Positions 23,497 through 37,600 of a stretch of DNA of 64,000 nt are shown here, piece by piece. This DNA is from Ailanthus altissimus. Taxonomy: Eukaryota > Streptophyta > Magnoliopsida > Sapindales > Simaroubaceae. The translations under genes and the position numbers were made by a program. Under the pieces are notes generated by a model, which was given only the letters and a program-made list of their open reading frames with translations, did no database searches and had not been told where the DNA came from. The DNA lies in contig OX327684.1 in the NCBI GenBank assembly GCA_946807835.1, positions 34,656,501 to 34,720,500 of the forward strand, read 5' to 3'. Position 1 is the first letter of the stretch. Every line of letters starts with the position of its first letter.

Positions 23497-24560
23497 AAAA
23501 AAAATGCCCAGTACAAACCAATTAGTGGGTAAAGGGGAAAGAAGGAAAAAGCAAAACTGTACAGCAGATAACATGTTTCATTGGTATAAATTTGTACAGA
23601 GATAGACGGCAAGAAGAGGTAATAGCCACCTTTCCAATTAGCCAATTTCTTTGATAAATTTTGATAGGCTCTTCATAAAAGATGACACTCATAAGATCTG
23701 TCGTCAAGAAAGGACAGAAGAGCTTGAACCCTGGATCTAACTGAAAATATTGAACTCAGAAATATGATATTCAAAATTTTATCGTTCAAGTTATACGAGT
23801 CTTGTCAGTACTTGTGATTTAGATTTGATGATACAGTTTGTGAGGCAGAAATAGTTGGATTTTTTAAAAAAAAAATTCATTTCCATGTAAAGACAATGAT
23901 GTTGTTCATGCTCAAACAGAGGATTTATAATTGAAGCTGGGCAAAAGCCTGCCTGCAACGGCAATTGCTGAGAATAATCAACAGTATATTGACTGTGAGT
24001 ACAGCTGTCGGAAAGACACGATTTTATACTTTTTACCTTCTCTGATTTTAGGTGTGTGTACGAAAGGTAAAGAAGATAAAAGGTGAAAGGAAAAAATGCG
24101 ACTTTTGAGTGTTGGGCAAATTGGGTTAGTTAGAATTGGTCTTAGTTGGGTGGGATTTATGATTCTAGTGGGAGCTCAATTTTGCTGTAATGGAGGTTTT
24201 TTTTTTTTTGAAGCATCTTAATATTATTGATGAAATCAATATATTGCAAGAGCTACTGCAACGAAAATAGAGAATTATTGAGATAGTATTAACACAGAAT
24301 GTTTGAACTTAAAACTTTCTTTATATAGGGAGATAATAATCCTTTACTTGGGGATTCTTTACAGATTGATTTTTTTACCCTTATTGAAGACGAAAAATCT
24401 TGTTCTCACGAGGAATTTTACAATCTCATAAAGAGAATATTTACCTTGCATAAGAGGAAAATATAAAAATTCTTGCGTAGGAGAGAAGTTATAAAAGTAC
24501 CTTTATCTTTATCACATATTTGTACTCAAATCAATTCTAATTTAAAAAAAAAAAATCACC
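23497..24560. other. KEA 3' UTR and downstream flank
   Basis: The first 400-450 bases are the likely 3' UTR. Beyond that is AT-rich sequence with a T run at 24201-24213 followed by sequence that could be the tail of a retroposon, but no domain or target duplication was found. No gene was supported. Confidence 0.4.
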
Positions 24561-25230
24561 CAAATAAAAGTGTACTGTCGAAAATTGACAATATTAGTAA
24601 ATGGGAATCAACGGTGGTCGAAAAATAGGAGACTAAGGTTGGATCTACATGAGGTAAGAGTAGATGATGGCGGATGGATCAAATTCAACAAGGAACAACA
24701 GGATCCTGGTTGGTTGGAATCGGGCCAAAAAAAAAGTTAGGGGAGAATTATGAGATCGGTTGGATTTTTGGGAGGACTCGCTAGAGTTTGAAATGATTCG
24801 GTTAGGATTGCGAACACTTGAAGAGGTCGAGAAAGGATGGCGGACGCTCGAAGAAGGCGCCGCGACTTTCGTAATGTCACTATCGGTCGAGGGACCCTGA
24901 CTTTATTGGTAGTCGGTGGTACCATCGAAAAATAGCAACAAAACAAAAAAAAACTAAAAATACAACTTGAAAGAAGGATGGGGGAGAAGAAAGAAGGAAA
25001 AGGAGAGGAGAGTCCATAGAAGAAGGGCAGGGAGCCCGTCTTTGGCGGCGACGACGACGGTGACTAGGTTGCTAGGGTTTGTTGAGAGAAAATATGGTTC
25101 GAGTAAAAAAGGCAATGAAAGGTTTTTCCCGTCCTTAAGTTGTTGGTTTCCCTTCCAACAAGAAGTCCATTTTAAAGATATTAATGAAGGACATTACGCC
25201 AAAATTCACTTATACTAATAGTCAACGGTG
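24561..25230. other. GC-richer repeat-like stretch of unknown nature
   Basis: A patch of higher GC in AT-rich surroundings with purine-rich runs (GGGAGAAGAAAGAAGG, about 24981) and a GGCGGCGACGACGACGG phrase (about 25044). Open frames of 69-83 codons show no similarity to known proteins. The composition recalls terminal parts of Mutator-like or LTR elements, but no ends were seen. Confidence 0.3.
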
Positions 25231-26560
25231 CCAAGTGAAAACAGGAGGTTTTAATTGATGATTTTTTTTAATCAAACTTATGGTTTATGTAAGTTTTCAT
25301 TAAATAAAAATAACTTTAAGAGTGATGTTATATTTTTTAAATTATATTTTAAATTGAGAAATCAAATAATCATAGAGTAATAAAATGGTATAAAATTTAA
25401 AATTATTTATTAAATTATTTTATTATCTAATTATTATTTAATATATTTTTAAAATAAAATAAAATTTAAAATATTATTTAAGATGTCTAACATTATTTTA
25501 ACTTTAATCATTAAATATAAATAACCCAAAGTAATCATTCTTGCTACAAATACATGTTGGAGCCTTTGCTGCCCAATATAAGTGAATTGAATTAATAGTT
25601 AGCGATGAAAAAAAGAAAAATTATTTATTTTTCATGTGTAATATTAGAAATGGGTAAAATTTGGTTTCGATTTTAAACTGAATTAAAATTGATTGGTTTA
25701 AGCATTCAATTTAGTTTGATTTTTGAATTTGTTAAAATCTTTAATTTATTTTTTTTATTTGAATCGAAATCAAATTAGAATCAAACTAATTAATCCTAAA
25801 TAAATGGAATCGATGAAGAATCAAATTTTAAACCGAATAATTTTTTTTTTAATTCTGTTCAATTTTCGGTCCAACCGAATTGATGAATGCAATATGCTTT
25901 GTATAATTGTATCTGCACTCACAAATTGCAAGAGCTCATGCTTTACGAGAATAATTTGATAGTTTCACTCTGAAACGACTAGGTAGCATAATCATTCTAC
26001 AGCGAAAAAGCATAATCTTATTACCGCTTTAGATTCTTGTTGGTTTTTGGCAATCACCTCCCTCCTACTTGAGATGTTGGTATCCACGATCTCTAAAAGT
26101 TCAATTCTCTTCTCCTCTTAAATGAAGGTAACATTATTCCAAACATTTCTCATAAAAGATTTGGTCCATTGTTATATTTGAGCTGATTTCCATATACTTT
26201 TTTTTTATATTATAATATATATATATATCAATAAATGGATATTGATATATATATGTTTATTATTGTTTATATTGTGGATGTACATTGTAATATTAAAAAA
26301 AAATAATGTAACATTTTTTAAATAATATTTTAAATTTTTTATTTTAAATTAATGTGTTAAATAATTATTAAGTGATAAATAATATAATTTTTTAAAATCA
26401 TTTATTACTTTATTTTATTACTTAATAATACACATTATTTAAAAAAATATAATATTATTAAAAAAAATAAAAAATAATTTTTTTTTTAATTTTTCCATTT
26501 AAACTTGCGCGCGATTTCTTTTCATATATAAAATAATAAAATATATGCACCGCTAAAATA
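25231..26560. other. AT-rich intergenic DNA with MITE-like remnants
   Basis: Very AT-rich. Two foldback-like stretches (about 25320-25505 and 26290-26470) have complementary ATTATTTAA-type ends. A stretch at 25650-25885 starts TGGGTAAAATTTGGTTTCG and ends CGGTCCAACCGAATTGATG, resembling the common plant GGTTCGGTTT repeats. No gene was seen. Confidence 0.35.
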
Positions 26561-26724
26561 GGAGCGTAATATAAACGCCCCATTTTATTTCTTTATCAGC
26601 TGCAACGCAAAAGCGCGCGCACACTTTCTTCCGTTTTAAGGGCTGTAATTTACAGAAGCTTCCGTCTCTCGTGCGCGTACAAAAGAGTGGAAGGAAGATA
26701 GTAGTGTCTGGGTGGTAATATTGA

Positions 26725-29052
26725 ATGGCGTCGATGATGTTCATAGACTGCTCTTCCTCCTCAACGACTCGGCTTCTTCCTTTCAGCCGAAGCCGATTCT
26801 TTTGCGGCGCTGCCCTTTTCACTCGCCGCTCTGTCGCTTCTCTTCATGTGGGACCCTCCTTTCCTCCCTCTCTCCCTAATACCCTCACCGTTCACTCTTA
26901 TCCCTCATCTTCACCTGTTATTTACGGTACTACCTCAATTCAGTTCCAGCTTTACTTTTGCGTTTTATCTTTTTTATTTTATTTTATTTTATTTTGTCTA
27001 TTCTAGTCATTAATATCGCAACTTGTGCGTTCTTCTTGATTAGGATTTATGGTCGATTTTGATTTAAGATGATGTTAATCTGAGCTTTCATTTGGGCCTT
27101 TTATCAGATATGTGGAGTCCTTCTTTATTTTGTTGAAATGAGTGTTAAATTTTGATTATTTGTATTGTGTGGACGTGAATGGATCAATACTTAATGCCCT
27201 AGAAAATTTAGGAGCTTGAAAATTTTGTGTTGGATTTTCGCTCTTTGTTAATAATAGCAAAGACAATGGTGAACAATAGAGTATTTTGATCTCATATATG
27301 AAAAAGTTTTGTTTGCTCTGTTGCTGTTAGGTTTAATGATTGGAGTTGGACAAACAAATATAAGAAATATATGTTCTTATCTGAACTGAATCTCTGTTTG
27401 AGATGTTATTCGGCTCGTTAAAAATTTAGATGATCTATTCCTTTTGTGGGTTTCATATTGTTATTTAGATTACGTCTTGTCACTCTATCTAAGTGACACT
27501 GACGTTTCATTATGTGTGAAGTGGGTTCATTGTATTGTTTCAAATTGTACAATGATTTTTGTGGTTGTGTTCATCTAGAATATTAAATAAAATTTTCTAT
27601 ACTCCCACTTGACCTTTTTGGTTTGTTTGTCATACAGCAACTATGTCTACTGAGTCATTTGCCAAGGTCATTGATGGAAAAGCTGTGGCAAAGCAAATCA
27701 GAGATGAGATAACTGCTGAAGTTTCCAGGATGAAGGATGCAATAGGAGTTGTCCCTGGCTTAGCTGTTATTCTTGTTGGGGACAGGAAGGACTCTGCAAC
27801 TTATGTACGCAACAAGAAAAAAGCTTGTGAATCAGTGGGGATTAATTCTTTGGAAGTTCATCTACCTGAGGACTCTTCCGAACAAGAAGTACTAAAGCAT
27901 ATTTCAGACTTCAATGATGATCCTTCAGTTCATGGTATCCTTGTGCAGTTGCCTCTACCTCGTGTATGTTTCGGATTTGAACATTAATTTTTCTTTGGTC
28001 AATCATGCATTGCAGGGTCTTTCTTTTTATTGCATTGAATGCATATTATTACCCTTATTCATTTCATTGGCTTCTTCCAGCATATGAATGAGCAGAGCAT
28101 CTTAAACGCTGTCAGCCTTGAGAAAGATGTGGATGGTTTCCACCCACTGAATATTGGTCGCCTTGCCATGCGAGGTAGAGAACCCTTGTTCGTTCCATGT
28201 ACACCTAAAGGTTGCATAGAGTTGTTGCATAGATATGGCATTGATATCAAAGGAAAAAGGGCAGTTGTGATTGGCCGAAGCAATATTGTTGGGATGCCAG
28301 CTGCTATGTTGCTCCAAGTAATAATCTTTTACTCCAGTATTATTTCAATGGCCATAAGCTAGTTAACTTGGTTTGTTTTTTCACACTATTTATTTGTTTG
28401 GTCTCCTGTCCAATATTAACAATCAGATGTTTAATATTCATAGAATGAAGATGCTACAGTTAGTATTGTCCATTCCAGAACTAAGAACCCCGAGGACATT
28501 ACAAGACAAGCTGATATAATAATTTCAGCCGTAGGGCAACCAAATATGGTAAGAGGAAGCTGGATAAAACCCGGTGCTGTCATAATTGATGTTGGAATAA
28601 ACCCAGTTGAGGTGAGAGTTGATTCGCATTTATTCCCATAGGTGTTCTTTAATTTCAAAGTGAGAAGATATTTTTACGATAGGGTACTGCATGTATAAAA
28701 AATTGGTGCTTCTAAAGTAATGAGAGCACAACTTGGTTTTGCTTAGTCAGTGCTTATTTTGAACTCTTCAACCAAGTTCAGCTGAAGCTTATTTTGATCT
28801 TCTAAACCAAGTTGAGCTCTTCAACCAAGTTCAGCTGAAGCTTATTTTGTTAGTGACTTGTTTTGTGTGTGTATCTCCAAGGATGCAAAAAGTCCCCGAG
28901 GTTACCGATTGGTTGGAGATGTTTGTTATGAGGAGGCATGCAAGGTTGCTTCGGCTGTCACTCCAGTTCCGGGAGGAGTTGGTCCAATGACAATAGCAAT
29001 GCTACTTGCAAATACTCTCAGCTCGGCAAAGAGGGTACACAACTTCCAGTGA
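26725..29052 (+). CDS. FOLD4: Bifunctional methylenetetrahydrofolate dehydrogenase / methenyltetrahydrofolate cyclohydrolase, plastid type
   Basis: FolD enzyme: oxidises 5,10-methylene-THF with NADP+ and hydrolyses 5,10-methenyl-THF to 10-formyl-THF, in one-carbon metabolism. Exons 26725-26926, 27638-27963, 28081-28317, 28444-28611 and 28882-29052 join in frame to 367 residues, close to about 360 for Arabidopsis FOLD4. The first exon gives a Ser/Arg-rich N-terminus of about 68 residues, consistent with a plastid transit peptide; an internal Met70 starts the catalytic part. The catalytic YVRNK segment (Tyr123, Lys127) is present, as are [19 protein letters not shown], the dinucleotide-binding GRSNIVGMP, and the C-terminal [16 protein letters not shown] signature. 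All introns are GT-AG. Plastid targeting is inferred. Confidence 0.95.
28764..28849 (+). repeat. Tandem repeat beside the last FOLD splice acceptor
   Basis: A 33-base phrase starting CTCTTCAACCAAGTTCAGCT occurs identically at 28764 and 28817 (period 53) inside intron 4, ending about 30 bases before the last exon. Confidence 0.85.
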
Positions 29053-30093
29053 GCTTTGCAAGATTTCAAGATGGTTATTCAGGTGGGGAAAACTATGATT
29101 CAGGTTCAACTTTCACATTCAGATACTAGTCCTTCTGTCTTAAGCCTAATTTTTCGTGAGGACTTAAATCTCACATCCGACCATACCATTATCGGTAGTT
29201 TAGATTTATGAAATTCAAGGGAGGTTTAAAGCAGAGTTCAAAGGCACTGTTCCCTGCCAGAAACTTTGCATTATTTTTACAGTGGAAGGTTATGTAGCTT
29301 TGGTTTTATGCAAGGCTCAGAGCTATCTGAAGCCAACATCCGGCCGAGTGTTTCACTTATACAGATATGATAATACCTAATATATTTCGTTTATGGTTGG
29401 CGAATTTTGCTTAGTGCAGTCGTCGATGAAAATGCAATTGAAGAATCGTTCATTTTTTATTTTGCTGTGAATGCCTTACCCATTCATTAGGACATTTCTT
29501 TTTAGCTCATTGTACCTTAGTAATATTTTGCACTCAATTTCCACCTCAACGTATCCGGTGAATATTGGATAACAAACTGCTTCGCTAATAAATAAATTAG
29601 CTAAATTCCTTCAACTGCATCGTATCTATTAACAGATATTAAGTTCATCACTTTTGGAATCTGCAATTGATGAAGTTACGATCCGTGATTATAACGACAA
29701 TCAGTAGTGCTATTCAAGACTGGCCATGCTTTGTGGGATCCCTATGAGCTCCTTCTGCAGGACGATGCAAACTCAACCAACATTTGAGAAGCATGTGTGT
29801 GCTGTTAGCTGCTGGTTCGCAAACTACCTATCTAACAATAAGCAACGTAACCAGCTTTTCAATCTTAGTTTTGTAAATAAGGTTCAGACAAAATTTGCGA
29901 CCGGATATAAAAGCAATTGCACTGCCAGGTTTGAAAATTTAAGATACAACAAACAATAGCACAGTAAGTACCAGCCCATTGCCATCCTTAAAACACCTAA
30001 TAATGGGTACTGGCACGCTTCTTCAGTGTTCTTGAACAAATTAAAATCTTCATTAAAATTCAAAATTTCTGAATCACCCCTATAAAAATACAA
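29053..30093. other. 3' UTRs of two convergent genes
   Basis: The FOLD and threonine aspartase genes point toward each other here. The first 300-450 bases are likely FOLD 3' UTR and the last 100-200 bases that of the aspartase. No further gene was recognised in either direction. Confidence 0.45.
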
Positions 30094-33000
30094 TCATAGT
30101 AACATTTTCTCAGAAAGATCAATTCGTGCTTCAAAATGGTCTATCCTGGTTTTGCTTTGCTGTTCTGTACCCCGAAGAACTGAGACCTGAAAGGTAAATT
30201 AATTAGTCAAATTGTAGATACAAATATGTTATGTAATGCGGAATCCAAAGAGAGCAATAATGTATGAAGATGACACAGCATGTCAAGTTACCCGGTAACA
30301 AGTTCATTATAGATGTCTCATTCTTTTAAATGCATTCGATTACTATAAGTAAAAACTTTCCATCTTTTTTTTTTTCTTAATTTTCTTTTTTGATGACAAG
30401 TTAAAAACTCTTTTAACTGTATCAGTTTGGAATAAGTTTTATAGATTTGCTACTCTTGGCCCTTGATGATTAAGATACATAGTAGATGTCTTAGCGAAGT
30501 AAAATCAATCCATTGCATCTCATACATAAATTAAAGGCCATGTTAGATCTATAACTATGAAGACTCGGCTAAGAGTGATACCTTGGGCCTTTCAATAGAG
30601 CTTCCAAAGTATCCAATGCCAAAAGACAAGGAAGAATAAGCAGCTGCTATCTCTATTGTTTTCAGCTTTGGGGTATTTCCAGAACCCTATTTGACAAAAG
30701 TGCGTTAAAATACTTGAACAAACTTACAATCAGACTTACAGTCAGGGCTCACCATCAAAGGAGCATCAGCCTGCACAACTAAAATCCCTGCACTTTTATC
30801 AGTACCACTTTGACTGCTCTCTTGAACAATAGGGCGTAAAACTTTCATGCACGCAGAGGCAGGACCAGCCTGTGAACTAAAAGGATATGACCTTGTCAAT
30901 TTCATCATTTGAGAAAGTATTCAAGGCAAGCAAAACTTCGTATAATTCCAAAACCTACAGATTGCAGATAAATCTGCTTGATCTTGTAACTGGTGAATTA
31001 TTTTCACGTGGATAGTTGGCCAGCTAAATTCATATTTGCACAAACAGCATATACAATAAAACTTTTTGACTCCAAAATACCAAAAGCACAATCAGGTGAT
31101 ATATGAAAAACAATAAAGATATGAACCAATAAAGGAATCTTACACAAATATTCCTTACGGGAAAAGGAGGTGAAAAAAAAAGAAGAAGAAGACGGCAGTA
31201 ATTAGAAATGCCAATCAGAACAATGGTTATCCATTCTCATTTTTCTTTGGCAGGTGAGCTCAATCACTGAAAGGAGCAGACGAGATGTAGCCTAAGCACA
31301 CAAGAAGTCTACCAGATCACTAGCAAGTCTTTTTTCCAACAAAGAATTAGAAATGTTAGCTTTAAAAAAAATCATACAGTGATGATGAGACACAGCACTC
31401 CCGAGCAGCAAATCCTTTCATTAAGTATTCTCCTCCACCAGAAACACAACAACCAACAATGAATGGAGCTCCGAAGGGACCTTTAGAGGAAGCCCAACAG
31501 CCTGAACCATACATTGCTGCTAATCCCACGCGCCCACGAACCTGATCTCAGGAGAGGAGAGAGAAAAGATATGTTTTATCTAATCAATAAAGATTATCAA
31601 CATGAAAAGACAATGAGAATTATCAATTACCTTTAGTGCAATACCACCACTTGAGGCACCAGAGGCTATGTGTCCTTCAGTGTCAACACAAATAACTCCA
31701 ACAGTGTCCATGATGTTGCTGTCCTCTTCCAGTGCTTGGGATATTGATAATTGATTGCCACCATTCAACTTTGCAGGCTCACAAGGTCTGGCTTCTTATT
31801 CAGCAAAACAAAAGCAAAGTCATATATATCACATTTGATAAAGTCTCACAGATGCAAGATCCATGTCTACAGTACAAACTAGAGACATTGAGTAAACAAA
31901 TCAACAATATACATTCAGCTTTAGAAAAAGGTTGATCAAGACATAACAGTAACAGAATGGAGCCCCATTAAGTCACGGCCACATGTCCACAGGCACTCCA
32001 ATGTCAGACATAGATACGGACTGCTAGGCAACACCATCAGCCCAAAAGTTGTGACTTAAACAGTGATGAGACTGCACCAGTATACAGTAAATGTGCAAAA
32101 AAGTGGACGGCATGGGAATAAATATTCCCACTGAATGTACTAACAAATTGGAAGGAAGGGATTAATATGCAAGGTATACAATAGTAATGGAGTACCAGAT
32201 GTAACAGCAGTCTCCCTGCTCTCACAAGAATGTTCTCTGGTAGGTATATTTGTCTTAGCTTTGGCATCAACAAGCATTGATTTATACTTTCTCCATTGTG
32301 CTTTCGCCCTTTCGGTCACCAGCCACTGTTGTGAAAAACAAGTGCAATAGACCCATCCTAAGATACAAGAAGGTTTTGCTTGACTAAAATAGTATTGCAC
32401 AAAGAATAATTAAAATCGAACTCTGAAATTAACAAAAATGTGGTAGAAAAAATAACTACACCTCATCTGCCTCAGCTATAGTTTCTGGTAACTCAACGCC
32501 TTTGGATTTTGCCCATACACGGGCGCCTTCACCAACCAAGAACCTGGGTTACAAAGAATGCTCCTGAGTGTGATATAAGAAAGCTACATGCGCAATACTC
32601 AAATAGAGAGGTAACTAATTTTCATCAGACTTTAAACCATTTTTTTAACGAAAGGTATAATACCCAAGTAAAGTTTTCATGAGTTACAAATATGCCAAGT
32701 ATGTGTATTTAATATGAATTCATTTGACAAGGTTTATAGAACAATAGTTCCTTGTATACTCATGGCACTCCATGCCTGCCCAAATATAAAACCTATTCTG
32801 AGAAAAGAATTTCAAAATACACACCATGAGTTGGCTTCTAAACAGAAGTCAGATGAAAAAAACAAGGCATTGTTTTGAAGAGGACATAATCCTCCACGAG
32901 ATTTAAGAGAAGCAAGGTTCAGCAATTATTACATGGGAGGTATTCGACCCAACAACGAAGACCCCATCATTTGCTCCTTGGCCAATAAAGCAGCAATCTG

Positions 33001-33814
33001 GATGGCATTTTGGATACCTGGTCTACAACTAATGAAATTTAAGAAACTTTTGAGTATAAAAAAAAGTGAAAAGACCGAGAAGTAAAAGCAGAATTCAATG
33101 AACCAAAGGAACAACAGATGCGTCACAATAGATGGATTCAGAGCCTATGAATGGGACCAAAATGACAAAGTTGCTGTTTCGTAAATACCTGGCACAGCTC
33201 CAACAGCTCCAAAGGCTCCAGAGTCACCATCCATGAGACTCGCATCACATTCTATGTGACCATCTTCCGTCAAATTGGAGCCCCGGCCAGCATTTATACA
33301 CGGATCATCCTTCAGTAAAATGAATTGGATCCGGAAGGAAATCGTCAGAATCTATGCAATCTTTTTTCCCCAAAAAAAAAAAAAATACTGAATAATTTTT
33401 CGTTTCAAGGTACAAAAGTTACTAAAACTGAGATTTAGGCATGCAACTAAACCAGGATTATCATCTCCAAGTAGAAATTACATCTATAAATGCAAACATA
33501 CAAAAGAATACTTTATTACCTCCAAGACTTGGATTGCTGCCGTAACGGCATCTATGCATCCACCAGAACCCTAATTTGAGGGCCAAAAAAATGTATAAAA
33601 TTTAAATGAACTGATCCTAAAACTCCACTTTAGAACTGAAAATAAGAAAAAGAAAAAAAAAAAAAACCTTGCGAAGAACCGAAGCGGCAGCGAGGCAAGC
33701 GCGTTTCATGGCGGATCTAAGGGCTTTCTCGTTGGAAGGCGCGTGATATCCCGCGCCAACGTGGACAGCCACAAAGAATCTTGGTTTTTCATCTCTCGAT
33801 TCGCTACTAGCCAT
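30094..33814 (-). CDS. TASP1: Threonine aspartase (Taspase-type Ntn hydrolase)
   Basis: Family of asparaginase-2-like N-terminal nucleophile hydrolases that cut themselves before a Thr and then cleave proteins after Asp. Exons, in coding order: 33668-33814, 33520-33570, 33189-33309, 32933-33017, 32462-32543, 32196-32325, 31631-31791, 31378-31541, 30753-30876, 30582-30686, 30094-30186. All joins are in phase and give 420 residues, the same length as human TASP1. The N-terminal [18 protein letters not shown] and [12 protein letters not shown] segments are typical. Autocleavage is expected at Asp234/Thr235 ([10 protein letters not shown]), matching human Thr234, and is followed by [14 protein letters not shown] and [15 protein letters not shown]. 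The first coding exon has no obvious targeting signal. Substrates of the plant enzyme are not evident from the sequence. Confidence 0.93.
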
Positions 33815-34677
33815 GCCCGCAGCTCGCCTATGCGTACTGCGTGTAGAGGAAGAAAGAGCGTGTAACGTGTTTAACCCGCGCCAGTGCCCGTTAGGACTTA
33901 TTATGCAGATTGAAAATTATCTTTGCTTTTCAATCTAGATTATGTCGGCTCCGCAGTTTAGCATCCGTTTTATATATTCAAAAAATTAAATATGTTTTGG
34001 TCATATACTCTCTCAGTAATATAAGATTTAAACAGAAAAAAGAAATTGACAAAACATACAAATTTATTTATTTATTTATTTATTTTGACATTAGTGTTAT
34101 GCTTACAAACACTACTTTACATGTTATCTCATTATCTTCATTACTGTTGTTTAAAAATACTCCCTCAACACCTATTGTTTGATTGATGTAGAAAAGTCAA
34201 AGTTCTACTTTTGTAACACTCCAGATCCAACTCTCTCATAGATAACAAGGCCAAAATCACGATAGACGAAGTGAAGAGACCTAAATCCAAAGCAATCAAT
34301 ATTATATTGTGTGGCAGTGAAATATTACATTAATTTGTAAAACTTTGTCAATTGGATTCTAAATTCTCAAAGTTATAATCTGCTGCCGTGTTGCCCGTAC
34401 TTATTTTATAGAGCTTTTGCTCCTCTATATCCAAAATGCAGGAAACAAATAATATGCAATTGCTAACAAATCATAGCAAATGTAAAATGCTTTAACAACA
34501 GCAAATATATTGGAATTACAATTCAGAGATCAAATACAAAGTTCACAAATTGAGACATGCCTGCTCAATTGTTCAAATAAAATTACAATGAACTGTGAAA
34601 ACAAAATTAAATCGAGTAGTTCGCAATAGAAATACATATTATTATCATATTTATCGAATTACAATGTCCTCTTATGC
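33815..34677. other. Upstream region of the aspartase gene and 3' flank of PMM
   Basis: The first 100 bases upstream of the aspartase ATG are GC-richer (GCCCGCAGCTCGCC) and include its leader. A TTTA microsatellite lies at about 34063-34084. The last 400 bases probably include the PMM 3' UTR. No other gene was seen. Confidence 0.4.
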
Positions 34678-37600
34678 TCAGGGGTGAGCTAGGAAGAGAG
34701 ATTTACACTGTTCCATTGTATCTTCAGGGCTGGTAACTGCAAAAGAAAGCCACATGGAAATTATTATTGTTGCGGAGATAATTATTCAGTGGACATTAAC
34801 AGAAATGAAGGCATCCCATCTTGATTTTTTACATTGGATAACTCTATTTTGTTTTGCATGGTGTCTGGCAACAAGTTGTCATCATCTCATGTATAAGATA
34901 ATTTCTCAAAGTTTCCAAGGATATGACTATTTCGTCCTCTTGCTGTTGGCATCAACTCATTACCTATTGCAATGATTGATCGTAACAGAATTGAGCACCC
35001 ATATCTTTTGAAAACAGATGGTATGATTTCATTTCCGTCGGTTATCCAAAATGCCAAAAGAATTAAGTTTAAACGCAAAGCTGACCTGTGTGACCATGTG
35101 TTTGCTCAGATTCATAAATTTCATGATCATTCCCTCCCTGAAACAAGATAACCAAGCTCTTCTGTGAGTCCCAACAGAGAATACAAAACAAGTGAATAAA
35201 GAAAAAGGTTTACATTAATTACTAAGACATCACTAAATGCATACAGAGACTAGAAAGTAAATGAACAGGAATAAGGATAATAAAGCTATAGGCAGCAAAG
35301 TGGCGCCATGGACTGAGCCTGAATTCCAAGGGCAAACTTTTCATAGAAGATGGCAACAAATCTAGTAGTGATTGCAGCCACAAAAAACAAAAAAGAAAAA
35401 CTTCAATGAAATAACAAATGATTTATTGATAACATATACATAAAAGAGAAAAATATCATCAATAGCACGAAATAAGAAGGTGCCTCGCTTAGACACAAAC
35501 AAGGAAGAGAGCAATTCAAAAGAAATTAGCAACAGAGCTAGCGGCCAACCTTGTAAGTTTTGTCCCCAAAGAAGTGAATTTCATTAAAGTCATCAAGGTA
35601 CCTCAAGCAGTATGTCTTGTCCCAACCCTGGGGGAAAACCTGTTACAAGTGTCATGAACAACAGCAGATTCAATAATGATACTTCGAAATTCCAATTTTC
35701 CTTGCAAGTAACAAGTTCAAAGGTTACTGAACCATAAACTTGACATAATATCAGCATACATCGAAGCTTATCTGTCCTCCGATTGAAAATGTCAAGTTAA
35801 GGTGAGCAAACTTCTCCCTGAGCACAGAAACCATTTTTGGGCGTATCTTGTGAATCTGAAATATCATGTCAGCACAAATATCATCAAACAGGTAATAGAG
35901 ATAACACAAACATGACTACCAATATAATCTTTTCGATAAGAACATTTTATACCTCGTCATATTTTTCAAACTCATCCCTTTCTTCTTGGCTGCAGTTTCG
36001 CCCAATTGGTGAAACATTGAGCATCCCACTTCGGAATTCAATGAATGTTCCCCTGCAGAAATTATAGGAATAAAGAAAAAAGGATAAGGTTATATTCAGC
36101 TCTGCAGCTAAAAGAATAGATAGTTTAACTTGACTTGAGAACTGACAATCAGGTTCTGATGCAATCACCTTTTAATTGGAATGTCCAAGTCAGCAATGTA
36201 ATGAAGTGTAAAGTTTATGAACTCCTGCAAAATTGTTTCCACTTGATTAAATAAAATTCATAAATTCCACGTAACAGTCAGTCCATGCGGTCTTTGAACC
36301 TACCAATCAAATACCACTTAAAAGAGCTCCAAAGGCAAATCTCATCCGGGAAAATATTATTTGTAGCATAACACTCCTTTTAACCTTAGTTTTATAAATT
36401 AACTTTCTTGAGTGGTAATTTAAGAGTTACAGCATATGATAGGGGAGGATCATACCTTGAGCTTTTCCTCTCCAAGAAATGATTTCAAGCTCTGTATAAA
36501 GCAAAATATACAATCATCGGGGGACTACAGATCAAATCAAAACAACCAAGGTAGCTTGCAATGCACAATAGAAACACAGATTCTTATTAAGAAAAGAGAG
36601 TCTTAGGTGTACGAGGAAAGGAAAGCACTTATAATCTATCCAATGAAACTTGGTCAAGGTGATATTCTGGTTAACTCCAAGTTACAGTAAGCAGATAAAG
36701 ACTAGCATGATGATTACAATATCCAATAGTTACAGCTTGAATATGTAAAACTGTGAACAAATCATATACAACATTATATTAGGTGATCTAGGTTACCCTC
36801 TACAGAGGAACCTGCAACAGAGTAAACCCATAAAATGTTTATTGTGGGTCTTGTTTTTCTACAATGTCTTTCAGAACAACTTAAAATCATAAGGAATGTA
36901 CCATATCAATATCGTAAACGCTATTTGATGCTTCAGATACAGCAAGTTAAGGAATTATGATATAGCTAACTGCATCAAGTTCACCAAAACTCAAGACCTC
37001 CAATACCTGCTAGGACTGTGAGGCAAGATATGCAGTACTCCTAGTTTAAGTTTCCGAATTTATGTTGTGATGTACCTGGGTGCCAATTAATTTCCCATCC
37101 TGATGCGCCACAAGACCATTCTCAGAAAATACATAATCATAGTCATTAATAACTGCATAACCAGAAAACACAGGTTAGAGACCAGGCATAGATATTAAAT
37201 ACCATAAAGTAGATGGCTATAAAATACACACAAGCTTTTGAGAACCATATGAAAATAAAGTAACATTAAAAGAAAATGATAAATCTAAGTACATTCATAC
37301 CACATTCAAATAGCTCCTAATTTCTATTTAACACTAAAGCCACTCTAAACACTCACTCTCTATTCCAACAGCCAATTTTAACAGGACCGGTATCAATAAA
37401 TGAATTAGCCATTGCACTATCTAGTTCCAAGAAGAAAAACCGGCTGCATTAATCAACATGATATGATAAATCTAAATATCAGAGCGTCTCAAAACAAATG
37501 GAACAACAGAGTAAAGGGTTGCTATTTTAGCTCTTTCTTAATATTTTCTTTCACAAGCTTAACTTTAAACACTAAACTTCACAAACCTGACTTCCCAAGC

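Noticed and set aside
24561..25230. Protein-coding gene in the GC-richer patch
   Set aside because: Frames are short, unlike any known protein, with no splice pattern or conserved motif.
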